Below are positions 1-7,182 of a stretch of DNA of 8,610 nucleotides, in pieces. The DNA is from Lentisphaeria bacterium UBA7640 (lineage in GTDB: Bacteria; Verrucomicrobiota; Lentisphaeria; Victivallales; Victivallaceae), in assembly GCA_002483765.1 (NCBI GenBank), contig DLIO01000019.1, positions 1 through 8,610 on the forward strand, written 5' to 3'. A program made the position numbers and the translations under genes. The number at the start of each line of letters is the position of its first letter. Position 1 is the stretch's first letter. A model generated the notes under the pieces. That model ran no database searches. It was not told the DNA's origin and saw only the letters and a list, made by a program, of their open reading frames with translations.

Positions 1-24
1 AGTTGGGGAGTTGGGGAGTTGGGA
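1..24. repeat. G-rich tandem octamer, three copies
   Basis: Two exact copies of AGTTGGGG (1-8, 9-16) are followed by AGTTGGGA (17-24). The array begins at the window edge, so the true copy number is unknown. Three G-runs of 3-4 bases are visible; one more upstream would allow an intramolecular G-quadruplex. It lies about 120 bp upstream of the operon promoter and has no evident tie to it. Confidence 0.75.
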
Positions 25-142
25 GCTTAACCATAAGAGGTACCTGAGAAGGCACAAAGGATACAGAGTAAAACATTAATTTTTTTCTTGCACCTTTTCT
101 GCGTCTTTTTCGAAATTATTATTATAAATCAGATTTTTTTAC
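25..142. other. Non-coding stretch upstream of the operon promoter
   Basis: I see no ORF with a ribosome binding site, no RNA gene and no clear terminator here. Two short stretches (about 46-68, and 88-112 read on the minus strand) share an AGAA..GG..CA theme and look like degenerate halves of a dispersed intergenic repeat, but the match is weak. Runs of T at 80-87 and 134-140 make the region before the -35 box AT-rich. No cobalamin riboswitch signature was recognised. Confidence 0.4.
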
Positions 143-171
143 TTGACAATATTGGTCTGTACCATTATCTT
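143..171 (+). promoter_or_regulatory. Sigma-70-type promoter of the glutamate mutase operon
   Basis: A perfect -35 box TTGACA (143-148) is followed after 17 bp by TATCTT (166-171), a 4/6 match to the -10 consensus. Transcription would start near 178, giving a leader of about 28 nt before the GTG start of the GntR gene at 206. It is the only convincing promoter in the window and sits before the first of eight same-strand genes, so it probably drives the whole operon. Assignment is by motif and spacing only. Confidence 0.6.
149..168. promoter_or_regulatory. Candidate GntR operator between -35 and -10
   Basis: An imperfect palindrome has arms TGGT (153-156) and ACCA (161-164) around CTGT, with further matching pairs outside (ATA at 149-151 against TAT at 166-168); seven of ten pairs match. 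The core GTCTGTAC is one base away from the GT-N-TA-N-AC pattern described for HutC-type GntR operators. It fills the promoter spacer, where a bound repressor would exclude RNA polymerase. The GntR gene starts 38 bp downstream, so autoregulation by its product is the simplest reading. This is inference from symmetry and position. Confidence 0.5.
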
Positions 172-198
172 AGGACTAAACCAATTTAAAGAGGACTA
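172..198 (+). repeat. Direct repeat AGGACTA, two copies 20 bp apart
   Basis: AGGACTA occurs at 172-178, at the predicted transcription start, and again at 192-198, overlapping the purine-rich ribosome binding site (AAAGAGGA, 188-195) of the GntR gene. The second copy is part of an 8-bp palindrome GACTAGTC (194-201). A 20-bp period places both on nearly the same DNA face, as for a second protein-binding site, but seven bases can also recur by chance. Confidence 0.3.
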
Positions 199-205
199 GT
201 CAACG

Positions 206-1225
206 GTGAAAAATCTAAATATTGATAAAAACAACAGTACCCCGGTTTACCGTCAGATTATTGAACGGATAACATTCATGGTAAAGAGTGGGGAACTTCA
301 AGCTGGGGAAAAGCTTCCTCCAGAACGTGAGTTAGCGCAGCAGCTTGGAACTGCTCGTGGCACGGTAAAAAAAGCTTATGAAAACTTGGCTTCTAATAAC
401 ATAGTTCAAGTGCAGCATGGACGCGGTACTTTTGTTTCATCTGAACAAGATGTAATTCCGTTGAATCGTAAAGATCAGGCGATTAAACTGATTAACAAAA
501 CCTTGGGGAAGTTGGAGAAACTTAATTTTTCTGCTCATGAGATTAGTACGATATTTCAATTAATGCTGATGGAGCGTCGCCGTCGCTTGGAGAGTTTTGC
601 GATTGCGGCATTGGACTGCAATCCGGAGGCGCTGTCCATTTTTGAAATTCAACTGAAACATATTGCTACCGTTGGCATTCACAAATATCTGTTGGATAAT
701 TTATATAGTTCAACTGATATACGAGGTAAGCTGATGCAGTACGACGTGATACTTACGACTACTACTCACTACACAGAACTCATCGGTCTGATTCCTGAGG
801 CCAAAGATAGAATCATTAAAGCGGTAGTATCGCCAAGCCAGCAGACCATTATCGATCTAGCGACTATTCCCGCTAATGCGCAAATTGGCATTATTTGTAA
901 GAGCGAGAATTTTTTGAATATCATCAGCAGTAAGTTGAAGGATTTTCAGGTTAAACAGAAAAATATCGTTAGTATTTTTGAAGATAACCCTGAGGATTTA
1001 TCTAAATTTGTTGCCGGTTGTCAAGTCATTATTACTCCGCCTAAATGTTCATTAGAAAATAAGCGCGAATACGTCGCGGCATTCCGCGAATTCGGTGAAA
1101 ATGGAGGGCGGATCATTCGTTTTGAATATCAACTTGAACGCAGTACTCTGATAAGAATTGAGGAAAAGATATCTGAACTGATGGAGAAAAGAGAGATATT
1201 ACTATTAGATGGAGATTCACAATGA
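206..1225 (+). CDS. GntR-family transcriptional regulator, probable regulator of the glutamate mutase operon
   Basis: Predicted cytoplasmic DNA-binding regulator of 339 aa. Residues about 10-78 form a typical GntR winged helix-turn-helix: PVYRQIIERI, then GEKLPPERELAQQLGTARGT (35-54, containing the recognition helix) and the wing QVQHGRGTFV (68-77). The remaining 260 residues do not look like the FadR all-helical, UTRA or aminotransferase-like domains of the common GntR subfamilies. After a helical linker (about 90-165) the pattern of alternating strands and helices, with TTTTHYTEL (184-192) and IGIICKSEN (227-235), suggests a Rossmann-like ligand-binding domain. The start is GTG, supported by AAAGAGGA 10 nt upstream. 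The stop overlaps the glmS start by 4 bp (ATGA), so the two are translationally coupled. As first gene behind an operator-like promoter it is probably an autoregulated controller responding to glutamate or a pathway intermediate. The effector is a guess. Confidence 0.85.
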   Translation: MKNLNIDKNNSTPVYRQIIERITFMVKSGELQAGEKLPPERELAQQLGTARGTVKKAYENLASNNIVQVQHGRGTFVSSEQDVIPLNRKDQAIKLINKTLGKLEKLNFSAHEISTIFQLMLMERRRRLESFAIAALDCNPEALSIFEIQLKHIATVGIHKYLLDNLYSSTDIRGKLMQYDVILTTTTHYTELIGLIPEAKDRIIKAVVSPSQQTIIDLATIPANAQIGIICKSENFLNIISSKLKDFQVKQKNIVSIFEDNPEDLSKFVAGCQVIITPPKCSLENKREYVAAFREFGENGGRIIRFEYQLERSTLIRIEEKISELMEKREILLLDGDSQ

Positions 1226-1665
1226 AGACAGCAACAATGATATTAGGGGTTATCGGTTCAGACTGCCATGCGGTTGGCAATAAAATCTTGGAACGAGTTT
1301 TTTCTGACGCTGGTTTCAAAGTCATAAATCTTGGAGTTATGGTCAGCCAAGATGAGTATATTGACGCAGCGATCGAAACTGGTGCAGAAGTTATTATGGT
1401 TTCATCGTTGTACGGACACGGTGAGATTGACTGCCAGGGGTTTAGGGAACGTTGCGTTGAGCGCGGATTGCATAGGGTTATTATTTATGTTGGTGGAAAT
1501 CTAGTCATTGGCAAAACACCACGCGAGCAGGTGATCGCGAAATTTGAGCAGATGGGTTATGATCGGGTGTTTATGCCGGATGTTGATCTGGAGAGCGTAA
1601 TTGAACTGTTGAGAGAAGATATCAAAAAGCAAAGGTTAGGAAATGAGTCAATTTCTAAGTATTGA
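1222..1665 (+). CDS. glmS: Glutamate mutase sigma (S) subunit, B12-binding
   Basis: Small cobalamin-binding subunit of glutamate mutase (methylaspartate mutase), which with GlmE interconverts L-glutamate and threo-3-methyl-L-aspartate by an adenosylcobalamin radical rearrangement. The 147-aa protein is one B12-binding Rossmann-type domain. It has the DxHxxG motif GSDCHAVGNK (12-21), in which His16 is the lower axial cobalt ligand in this family, the SxL segment SSLYGHGEIDC (61-71), and the GG turn YVGGNLVIGK (89-98). The sequence closely resembles the Clostridium cochlearium GlmS (about 137 aa) as recalled, with roughly ten extra C-terminal residues, most of them in the part overlapping the next gene. 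GGAG at 1211-1214 supports the ATG. It overlaps the regulator gene by 4 bp and glmL by 23 bp, consistent with tightly coupled expression. All recognisable functional residues are present. Confidence 0.95.
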   Translation: MKTATMILGVIGSDCHAVGNKILERVFSDAGFKVINLGVMVSQDEYIDAAIETGAEVIMVSSLYGHGEIDCQGFRERCVERGLHRVIIYVGGNLVIGKTPREQVIAKFEQMGYDRVFMPDVDLESVIELLREDIKKQRLGNESISKY

Positions 1666-3022
1666 CGTTGGCTCTACTTATTGCAAAGGAGCATTGTTCT
1701 CACCACGAGGAGGGCTTTTAAGACTTGACTCTAAAGTAACGGTACCAACTACGCCGGATTATCTGCCTTCAGGAGTATGTTCGTTGCTTGAGAAGTTAAA
1801 ATTATCCTCTACGTCTTTGAAGAGTATTGAAACGGTCTGGTCTTCGTCCGCTAAAGGCGGCTTGAGGGTTGTGGCGTTGGGAATAGTTCCAGAATTAACT
1901 TCAAAAATGGCCCGTGAGGTGGCGTGTTCTGCTGGGGCGAAAATAGTTGCTGATTATAATTATAAAATTACGGTTGAAGATCTTGAATGTATCAATAAAG
2001 TTGCTCCAGATATCTTACTGCTGACCGGAGGTACCGATGGTGGAAATGAGGATATACTGCTACATAACGCTGAAGTGCTTAAAGATTTAAACTGCGATAT
2101 TCCGGTGATTTATGCTGGGAATCGTGCCGTCAGGCCGAAAATTAGAGAGATGTTTTTCCGGCATCAATTACATATTACGGATAACGTTCTTCCGGACATG
2201 GAGCATCCTAATCCTTTGCCTGCTCGCAACGAGATAGGAAAAATATTTATTGAACAGATCGTAAAGGGAAAGGGACTGCAAGAGATAATCGATATGATAG
2301 GAAGCAACCCTCTGCCAACTCCTTATTCATTGCTTGAGTTTATCAGAAAAAGTAACGAAAATGACAAGGTGGCAAATTTTTGTGTTATCGATCTAGGTGG
2401 AGCGACAACGGATTTTTACTCCTGTTGTAAAGCCATGAATAATAGTGGGGTTATCCTGAGAGGGCTTCGCGAACCCGATATAAAACGCACTGTTGAAGGC
2501 GATATTGGAATGCGAGTAAGCGCTAAGGCGGCTTCCGAAGTTGCTCATGACTATATCGTTAGGCAACTTGAAATGCTTAATCGGCACTATGCGGATTTTG
2601 AGCACTATGTTGAAAAAATAAATTTACAGCCTGATGCGTTGCCGGAAACGGAACAGGAAATTGAATTCGATCGAATCTTGGCGACGTCTTGTGTGGTTAT
2701 CGCTACAGAACGTCATGCTGGGCGACGGCGGAAAGTTTATACCGTCAATGGTCAGGTTGAAGTGCAAACCGGTAAAGACCTGAGTGGGATTGCCCTGATT
2801 ATCGGGACAGGAGGTTATTTGTCCGGACAAAATGCGGATTTTATGAAACAAGCGATTGCTGACGTGTTGCCACACGAACGAGATGAGTCTTATTTGATGC
2901 CGCGCAATCCGGAATTCCGGTTCGACCAAAGTTATTTGTTGCCATTATTGGCCAATGCTAGCAGATTATTCCCAGAAGCAGCAGTTAATACTTTTAATGA
3001 AATGTTTTTGAAGGAGACATGA
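1643..3022 (+). CDS. glmL: GlmL/MutL, glutamate mutase-associated ASKHA ATPase
   Basis: GlmL (MutL) is the protein encoded between the two mutase subunits in glutamate mutase operons; it is unrelated to the DNA mismatch-repair MutL. It is not needed for catalysis and is generally thought to assemble or reactivate the B12 enzyme; its exact role remains unproven. The 459-aa sequence has the actin/Hsp70/sugar-kinase nucleotide-binding plan: phosphate-1 loop SIDVGSTYCKG (6-16), LLLTGGTDGGNEDI (125-138), phosphate-2 loop VIDLGGATTDFYS (248-260), and a C-terminal adenosine motif LIIGTGGYLSG (385-395). KRTVEGDIGMR (281-291) and ATERHAGRRRKVYT (354-367) are further blocks typical of the family. Length fits the usual 455-465 aa. 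The ATG lies 23 bp inside glmS, preceded by AAAGG (1631-1635), so translation is coupled. No membrane segment or signal peptide is seen. Confidence 0.93.
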   Translation: MSQFLSIDVGSTYCKGALFSPRGGLLRLDSKVTVPTTPDYLPSGVCSLLEKLKLSSTSLKSIETVWSSSAKGGLRVVALGIVPELTSKMAREVACSAGAKIVADYNYKITVEDLECINKVAPDILLLTGGTDGGNEDILLHNAEVLKDLNCDIPVIYAGNRAVRPKIREMFFRHQLHITDNVLPDMEHPNPLPARNEIGKIFIEQIVKGKGLQEIIDMIGSNPLPTPYSLLEFIRKSNENDKVANFCVIDLGGATTDFYSCCKAMNNSGVILRGLREPDIKRTVEGDIGMRVSAKAASEVAHDYIVRQLEMLNRHYADFEHYVEKINLQPDALPETEQEIEFDRILATSCVVIATERHAGRRRKVYTVNGQVEVQTGKDLSGIALIIGTGGYLSGQNADFMKQAIADVLPHERDESYLMPRNPEFRFDQSYLLPLLANASRLFPEAAVNTFNEMFLKET

Positions 3023-3026
3023 CACG

Positions 3027-4493
3027 ATGGATATAGTTAAAGGAAAAATAAGTAAAAAGAGTTTAATGGAGTTGCGAAAGAAGGTATTGGAAGATTGGCC
3101 TACTGGAGCGGAAGTTAATCTGCAGGAAGGTGTTAAATACCAACTTTCTTTACCGGAGAATATGAATTTCGCCAAAGCGTTAGCACAAGCGGATGCGGAG
3201 AAAAAAGTACTGCTTCAACCGCGCGCGGGTGTTGCTTTGGTGGAGGAACACATTCGATTGCTCAAATATCTTGAACCGGAATGCGACCTGTTGCCGACTA
3301 CGATTGACGCCTATACGCGCCAAAATCGTTACGAAGAAGCGCAACGAGGCATTGACAAGTCGCAAGCAGCTGGACAATCATTGCTCAATGGTTTTCCTGC
3401 CGTAAATCACGGTATTAAAAAATGTAAGATGTTAGTAGAAAGTTTAGAAAAACCCGTTGAAGTCCGGCACGGAACACCCGATGCGCGACTTTTGGCAGAA
3501 ATAACCTTGGCCGCAGGTTTTAGTTCATTTGAAGGCGGCGGTATCTCGTATAATATTCCGTACACTAAAAAGGTTCCTCTGGAAAAATCGATTGCTTATT
3601 GGCAGTACATTGACAGATTGAGCGGATACTATGAAGATGAAGGTGTTTCGATTAATCGGGAACCGTTCGGTCCACTCTCTGGGACTTTGGTGCCACCGTT
3701 TATAAGCCATTCAATCGCCATTATCGAGGGCTTGTTGGCGCTGGAGCAAGGAGTTCGTTCAATTACGCTTGGTTACGGTCAGGCGGGCAACCTGATTCAA
3801 GATGTTGCCGCAATCATCTCGCTACGTGAATTGGCCGATGAATATTTTCATCAGAGCGGATATGACGATTATGCTCTCTCAACAGTTTTTCATCAGTGGA
3901 TGGGTGGTTTTCCTGAAGACGAATCCAAGGCGTATGGGGTTATCAGCTGGGGCGCTGTTGCCGCTGCTTTATCCAAGGCAACGAAAGTGATTGTAAAAAC
4001 TCCACATGAAGCAATGGGTATTCCGACCAAGGAGGCTAATCGTCAAGGGTTGATTTGTACTCGGCAGGTAGTTAGCATGCTTGCGGATCAGGAGATGCCA
4101 CAAACGCAGCAACTGCTCGATGAGGTCGCGCTGATAAAACGTGAAACTCGTTGTGTCATAGACAAGGTTTTTGAGCTTGGAGGCGATTGCCTTGCGTTGG
4201 GTGCGGTGCAAGCGTTCAAAGCCGGCGTACTTGACGTCCCATTCGCGCCATCAACCGCAAATCCCGGCAGATTGATGCCGGTGCGCGACAATCATGGTGC
4301 GATTCGTTTGTTGGATCGTGGTGGCGTGCCAATTAGTGACGATATTTATGAGATACACAAGGAACTTATTCAGGAACGTGCCAAAGAAGAGGGGCGTGAA
4401 CCGGGGTTTCAAATGGTTATCGACGATATTTACGCGATCAGTAAAGGTAAATTGGTTGGGAGGGGGAATTACAAAGCTAAAACTAAAAAATAA
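3027..4493 (+). CDS. glmE: Glutamate mutase epsilon (E) subunit
   Basis: Large catalytic TIM-barrel subunit of glutamate mutase, which binds glutamate and the adenosyl group of coenzyme B12 while GlmS contributes the corrin-binding domain. Length, 488 aa, fits the family (about 483 in C. cochlearium). Residues that hold the substrate carboxylates in the clostridial enzyme (Arg66, Arg100, Arg149) correspond to Arg66 (QPRAGVAL), Arg98 (DAYTRQNRY) and Arg147 (RHGTPDARLLAE). Glu171, Tyr177 and Tyr181 correspond to Glu169, Tyr175 and Tyr179 in EGGGISYNIPYT (169-180). NREPFGPLSGTLVPP (210-224), HQWMGGFPEDESKA, KTPHEAMGIPTKEAN and MVIDDIYAISKGKLVGR are other strongly conserved blocks. The active site therefore appears intact. 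AAGGAG (3011-3016) precedes the ATG, 4 bp after the glmL stop. The residue mapping is from memory of the clostridial sequence and structure. Confidence 0.96.
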   Translation: MDIVKGKISKKSLMELRKKVLEDWPTGAEVNLQEGVKYQLSLPENMNFAKALAQADAEKKVLLQPRAGVALVEEHIRLLKYLEPECDLLPTTIDAYTRQNRYEEAQRGIDKSQAAGQSLLNGFPAVNHGIKKCKMLVESLEKPVEVRHGTPDARLLAEITLAAGFSSFEGGGISYNIPYTKKVPLEKSIAYWQYIDRLSGYYEDEGVSINREPFGPLSGTLVPPFISHSIAIIEGLLALEQGVRSITLGYGQAGNLIQDVAAIISLRELADEYFHQSGYDDYALSTVFHQWMGGFPEDESKAYGVISWGAVAAALSKATKVIVKTPHEAMGIPTKEANRQGLICTRQVVSMLADQEMPQTQQLLDEVALIKRETRCVIDKVFELGGDCLALGAVQAFKAGVLDVPFAPSTANPGRLMPVRDNHGAIRLLDRGGVPISDDIYEIHKELIQERAKEEGREPGFQMVIDDIYAISKGKLVGRGNYKAKTKK

Positions 4494-4530
4494 TGTGTTT
4501 TAAGTATAAAAATAAAATCTTAACTAAAAT

Positions 4531-4555
4531 AAGCCAATCTTTTTAAAATTGGCTT
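4531..4555 (+). promoter_or_regulatory. Intercistronic hairpin ahead of the ammonia-lyase gene
   Basis: AAGCCAAT (4531-4538) and ATTGGCTT (4548-4555) form a perfect 8-bp stem with a 9-nt loop. No run of T follows on the + strand; the next bases are GAGGA (4556-4560), the ribosome binding site for the ATG at 4567. It is therefore unlikely to be an intrinsic terminator. It could stabilise mRNA ends, mark a processing site between the mutase and lyase cistrons, or influence ribosome access. The 73-bp gap is otherwise AT-rich with no convincing promoter. Confidence 0.6.
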
Positions 4556-4566
4556 GAGGAACTCAA

Positions 4567-5838
4567 ATGAAAATAAAAAAGATTCTTTATTCGGCAGGTA
4601 GTAGTGGTTTTTTCTTCGACGATCTGCGTGCAATTAAACAAGGCGTTAGTCACGATGGGTTTATCTACAACGGTACCCCAATGACTTCGGGGTTCGACAG
4701 TGTGCGCCAAGCTGGCGAAAGCGTTTCAATTATCTTGGAACTGGAGGACGGTCAATTCGCTATCGGTGATGCGACAGCTGTACAGTATTCAGGCGCTGGC
4801 GGACGCGATCCGCTATTTTTGGCAGAAACTTACATTCCATTCCTTGAACAACATATTACGCCAATTCTTGAGAATTTGGACATCAAGAATTTTCGTGAAA
4901 CAGCCAAATATCTGGATCATTTGAGGATTAATGGTAAGCAATTACATACAGCATTGCGTTATGGTCTTAGCCAAGCAGTGTTAGACGCAAAAGCTAAAAG
5001 TGAAAACCGTTTGATGTGCGAAGTGCTTTGCGATGAATATTCGCTTCCAGTCATCGCGCAGGGGGTTCCAATATTCGGACAGACTGGCGATGACCGCTAT
5101 GATTGCGCAGACAAGATGATTCTCAAACAGGCTGATGTTTTACCTCACGCATTGATCAATAACGTTGATGAAAAACTCGGGCGCAAAGGAGAGAAACTTG
5201 AGGAGTATTTATCTTGGTTGGTGCAACGTATTAATAAACTGCGTTCCAGCGAATCTTATCACCCCACTTTACACCTTGACTTATATGGCACCTTAGGTTT
5301 GATTTTTGACTGTCAATCAGTCAAAATTGCAGAATATTTGGCAGTTCTCGGTGAAAAAGCTGGAGGATTTCCATTATACATTGAGGGGCCGGTTGACGTA
5401 GAAACCAAGGCTCAACAGATAGAGCTGCTGGGACAAATTAAAAAACAGTTGATCAAGCTCGGTTCTCCAGTTAAAATTGTTGCTGACGAATGGTGCAATA
5501 CTTTTAACGATATTGTCGATTTCACTGATGCTGCATGTTGCCACATGATTCAGATAAAAACTCCTGACCTCGGTAGCGTTCATAATACTGTTGAGGCGAT
5601 TTTATATTGTAAACATAATGGAGTTGAGGCTTATCAAGGCGGTACTTGTAATGAAACCGATATTTCGGCGCGGGTCAGTGTTCATACTGCCCTCGCGGCA
5701 CAAGCACAACGCATTCTGGCCAAGCCGGGAATGGGCTTTGATGAAGGTTTTATGATCGCGCGCAATGAAATGTCGCGTTCACTACAAATTCTAAAAATGA
5801 AACATGGGGGAAATCATGACACGAAAAAAAGAATTTAG
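4567..5838 (+). CDS. mal: 3-methylaspartate ammonia-lyase
   Basis: Enolase-superfamily lyase that eliminates ammonia from threo-(2S,3S)-3-methylaspartate to give mesaconate, the second step of glutamate fermentation by this route; it needs Mg2+ and K+. The 423-aa protein keeps the numbering of the C. tetanomorphum enzyme (413 aa) at every functional residue I can place. Metal ligands are Asp238 (LHLDLYGT), Glu273 (YIEGPVD) and Asp307 (VADEWCNT); the (S)-specific base is Lys331 (QIKTPDLGS) and its partner on the other face is His194 (LPHALINNV). Substrate contacts are Gln172 (FGQTGDDRYD), Gln329, Thr360 and Cys361 (YQGGTCNETD). The enzyme should be active and stereospecific. GAGGA lies 6 nt before the ATG. 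About ten C-terminal residues beyond the usual length end in a basic tail (DTKKRI) that overlaps the next gene by 23 bp. Its place directly after glmE matches its use of the mutase product. Confidence 0.96.
   Translation: MKIKKILYSAGSSGFFFDDLRAIKQGVSHDGFIYNGTPMTSGFDSVRQAGESVSIILELEDGQFAIGDATAVQYSGAGGRDPLFLAETYIPFLEQHITPILENLDIKNFRETAKYLDHLRINGKQLHTALRYGLSQAVLDAKAKSENRLMCEVLCDEYSLPVIAQGVPIFGQTGDDRYDCADKMILKQADVLPHALINNVDEKLGRKGEKLEEYLSWLVQRINKLRSSESYHPTLHLDLYGTLGLIFDCQSVKIAEYLAVLGEKAGGFPLYIEGPVDVETKAQQIELLGQIKKQLIKLGSPVKIVADEWCNTFNDIVDFTDAACCHMIQIKTPDLGSVHNTVEAILYCKHNGVEAYQGGTCNETDISARVSVHTALAAQAQRILAKPGMGFDEGFMIARNEMSRSLQILKMKHGGNHDTKKRI
5806..5810 (+). promoter_or_regulatory. Ribosome binding site deciding the AtuA-family start
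   Basis: GGGGG (5806-5810, continuing GGGGGAAA) sits 5 nt before the ATG at 5816. An in-frame ATG at 5804 overlaps this site and has no purine-rich site of its own upstream, so 5816 is the better start and the protein is 453 rather than 457 aa. Confidence 0.6.
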
Positions 5839-7177
5839 AGTTCTCTCGCCGACGGCGATATTGGGTTACGGTTTTCCCGAAGAATCGTTCAATCGCGGTT
5901 TAGAATTAATGCCCGACCTGATTGCGGTTGATGCCGGGTCGGTTGACCCCGGTCCGTACTATTTAGGCGCAGGGAAATCTTTTACTGACCGAGCTGGCGT
6001 AAAACGTGATTTGCGTTTTATGTTAAAAGCCGCTTGTCGTTTGGATATACCATTGGTAATCGGTTCCGCAGGAGGAAGCGGAGCGCGTCCTCACGTGGAA
6101 TGGTGTCGTGAAATCATTGAAGAGATTGCGGTAGAGGAAAGTCTTCATTTTAAAATGGGTATTATCTATGCTGATATCTCTAAGGAAATAGTCACTGAAG
6201 CGTTACATGAAAACTGGATTGAGGCGATCCACGGGGTACCGGAACTAACCGTTGAGACCATTGAAAAAGCCGAATGTATCGTTGCACAAATGGGGGTCGA
6301 GCCGATCCAAGATGCGTTGAAGACAGGTTGCCAAGTAGTTCTGGCTGGACGGGCTTATGATCCGTCAGTTTTCGCTGCGCTGCCGATTATGATGGGTTTT
6401 GCTCCTGGATTGGCTTTGCACATGGGTAAAATACTCGAATGCGCAGCGATCGCGGCAACTCCGGGTTCCGGTTCCGACTCCGTCATGGGAATTGTCCGAG
6501 AAGATCACTTTGAGTTGGTACCGCTGAATCCGATTCGTAAATTCACCAAGGAATCAACTGCCGCTCATACTTTATATGAGAAATCCGATCCATATCATCT
6601 GCCCGGCCCTGGAGGAATGTTGAACCTGAAAGATGTTCGGTTCGAGGAATACCCCGATGGGCGTGTCAGGATATACGGTAGCCAGTTTGAACCATCTGTC
6701 CAAAATATGGTAAAACTTGAAGGGGCGGAAAAAATTGGTTTTCGAACAATATCTATCGCTGGAGTACGCGACCCAATTATGATCAACCAGATTGATTCCA
6801 TAATTGAAACAATCCAAACCAATACCATGCAGACGTTGAAATCTGAAAAAATAGAAGCGTCGCTACATTTTCATATATATGGGAAAAATGGCATAATGGG
6901 TGGCTTGGAACCAGAGAAGGATGCACCGACACATGAATTATGCATTGTCATTGAAGCAGTCGCTCCGGAACAGAAATCCGCCGACAGCGCATGCAGTATT
7001 GCGCGTTCCACAATGTTACACTACGGTTACCCAAACCGTATTGCTACTGCAGGGAATTTGGCGTTTCCGTTTTCGCCTTCCGATATCAAAGCTGGAGAGG
7101 TTTATGTTTTTTCAATTTATCATTTAATGAGAATTGGAGACGAGCCTCTATTTAAATCTGAAATAATTGAGTTATAA
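5816..7177 (+). CDS. AtuA-family (DUF1446-type) protein of unknown reaction
   Basis: A 453-aa cytoplasmic protein of the acyclic terpene utilization AtuA (DUF1446) family, named from a Pseudomonas terpene-degradation cluster; the family's reaction is not established to my knowledge. Family-like features are AVDAGSVDPGPYYLG (37-51), the glycine-rich VIGSAGGSGARPH (81-93) suggesting a nucleotide- or phosphate-binding loop, and VVLAGRAYDPSVFAALP (174-190). Others are AATPGSGSDSVMG (213-225) and HLPGPGGMLNL (261-271), plus a C-terminal block containing HFHIYGKNGIMGG (351-363) and GNLAFPFSPSD (413-423). No signal peptide or membrane span is seen. It overlaps mal by 23 bp, and its double stop TAATAA is followed closely by the DUF4387 gene. 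Coupling to mal suggests it acts on mesaconate or a derivative, or supports those enzymes. A replacement mesaconase is a speculative possibility. Family membership is fairly sure, function is not. Confidence 0.82.
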   Translation: MTRKKEFRVLSPTAILGYGFPEESFNRGLELMPDLIAVDAGSVDPGPYYLGAGKSFTDRAGVKRDLRFMLKAACRLDIPLVIGSAGGSGARPHVEWCREIIEEIAVEESLHFKMGIIYADISKEIVTEALHENWIEAIHGVPELTVETIEKAECIVAQMGVEPIQDALKTGCQVVLAGRAYDPSVFAALPIMMGFAPGLALHMGKILECAAIAATPGSGSDSVMGIVREDHFELVPLNPIRKFTKESTAAHTLYEKSDPYHLPGPGGMLNLKDVRFEEYPDGRVRIYGSQFEPSVQNMVKLEGAEKIGFRTISIAGVRDPIMINQIDSIIETIQTNTMQTLKSEKIEASLHFHIYGKNGIMGGLEPEKDAPTHELCIVIEAVAPEQKSADSACSIARSTMLHYGYPNRIATAGNLAFPFSPSDIKAGEVYVFSIYHLMRIGDEPLFKSEIIEL

Positions 7178-7182
7178 TAAGT

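Noticed and set aside
1..205. Cobalamin riboswitch controlling the B12-dependent operon
   Set aside because: The predicted leader is only about 28 nt and no B12-box or extended riboswitch fold is seen upstream. Such switches usually control B12 synthesis or uptake rather than mutase genes.
2393..2929. Minus-strand ORFs opposite glmL (2393-2605 and 2624-2929)
   Set aside because: They are antisense to a strongly conserved coding sequence, show no recognisable family signature, and are best explained as shadows.
1643..3022. DNA mismatch repair MutL, from the shared name
   Set aside because: The sequence has ASKHA ATPase motifs rather than GHKL motifs and sits between glutamate mutase subunits.
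4494..4530. Internal promoter before mal using TATAAA at 4505-4510
   Set aside because: No acceptable -35 hexamer lies 16-18 bp upstream; the match reflects local AT richness.
4531..4555. Intrinsic terminator after glmE
   Set aside because: The stem is good but a purine-rich SD rather than a T run follows, and no convincing promoter precedes mal to restart transcription.
5804..5815. Upstream ATG as start of the AtuA-family gene
   Set aside because: The codon overlaps the GGGGG ribosome binding site used by the ATG at 5816 and has no SD of its own.
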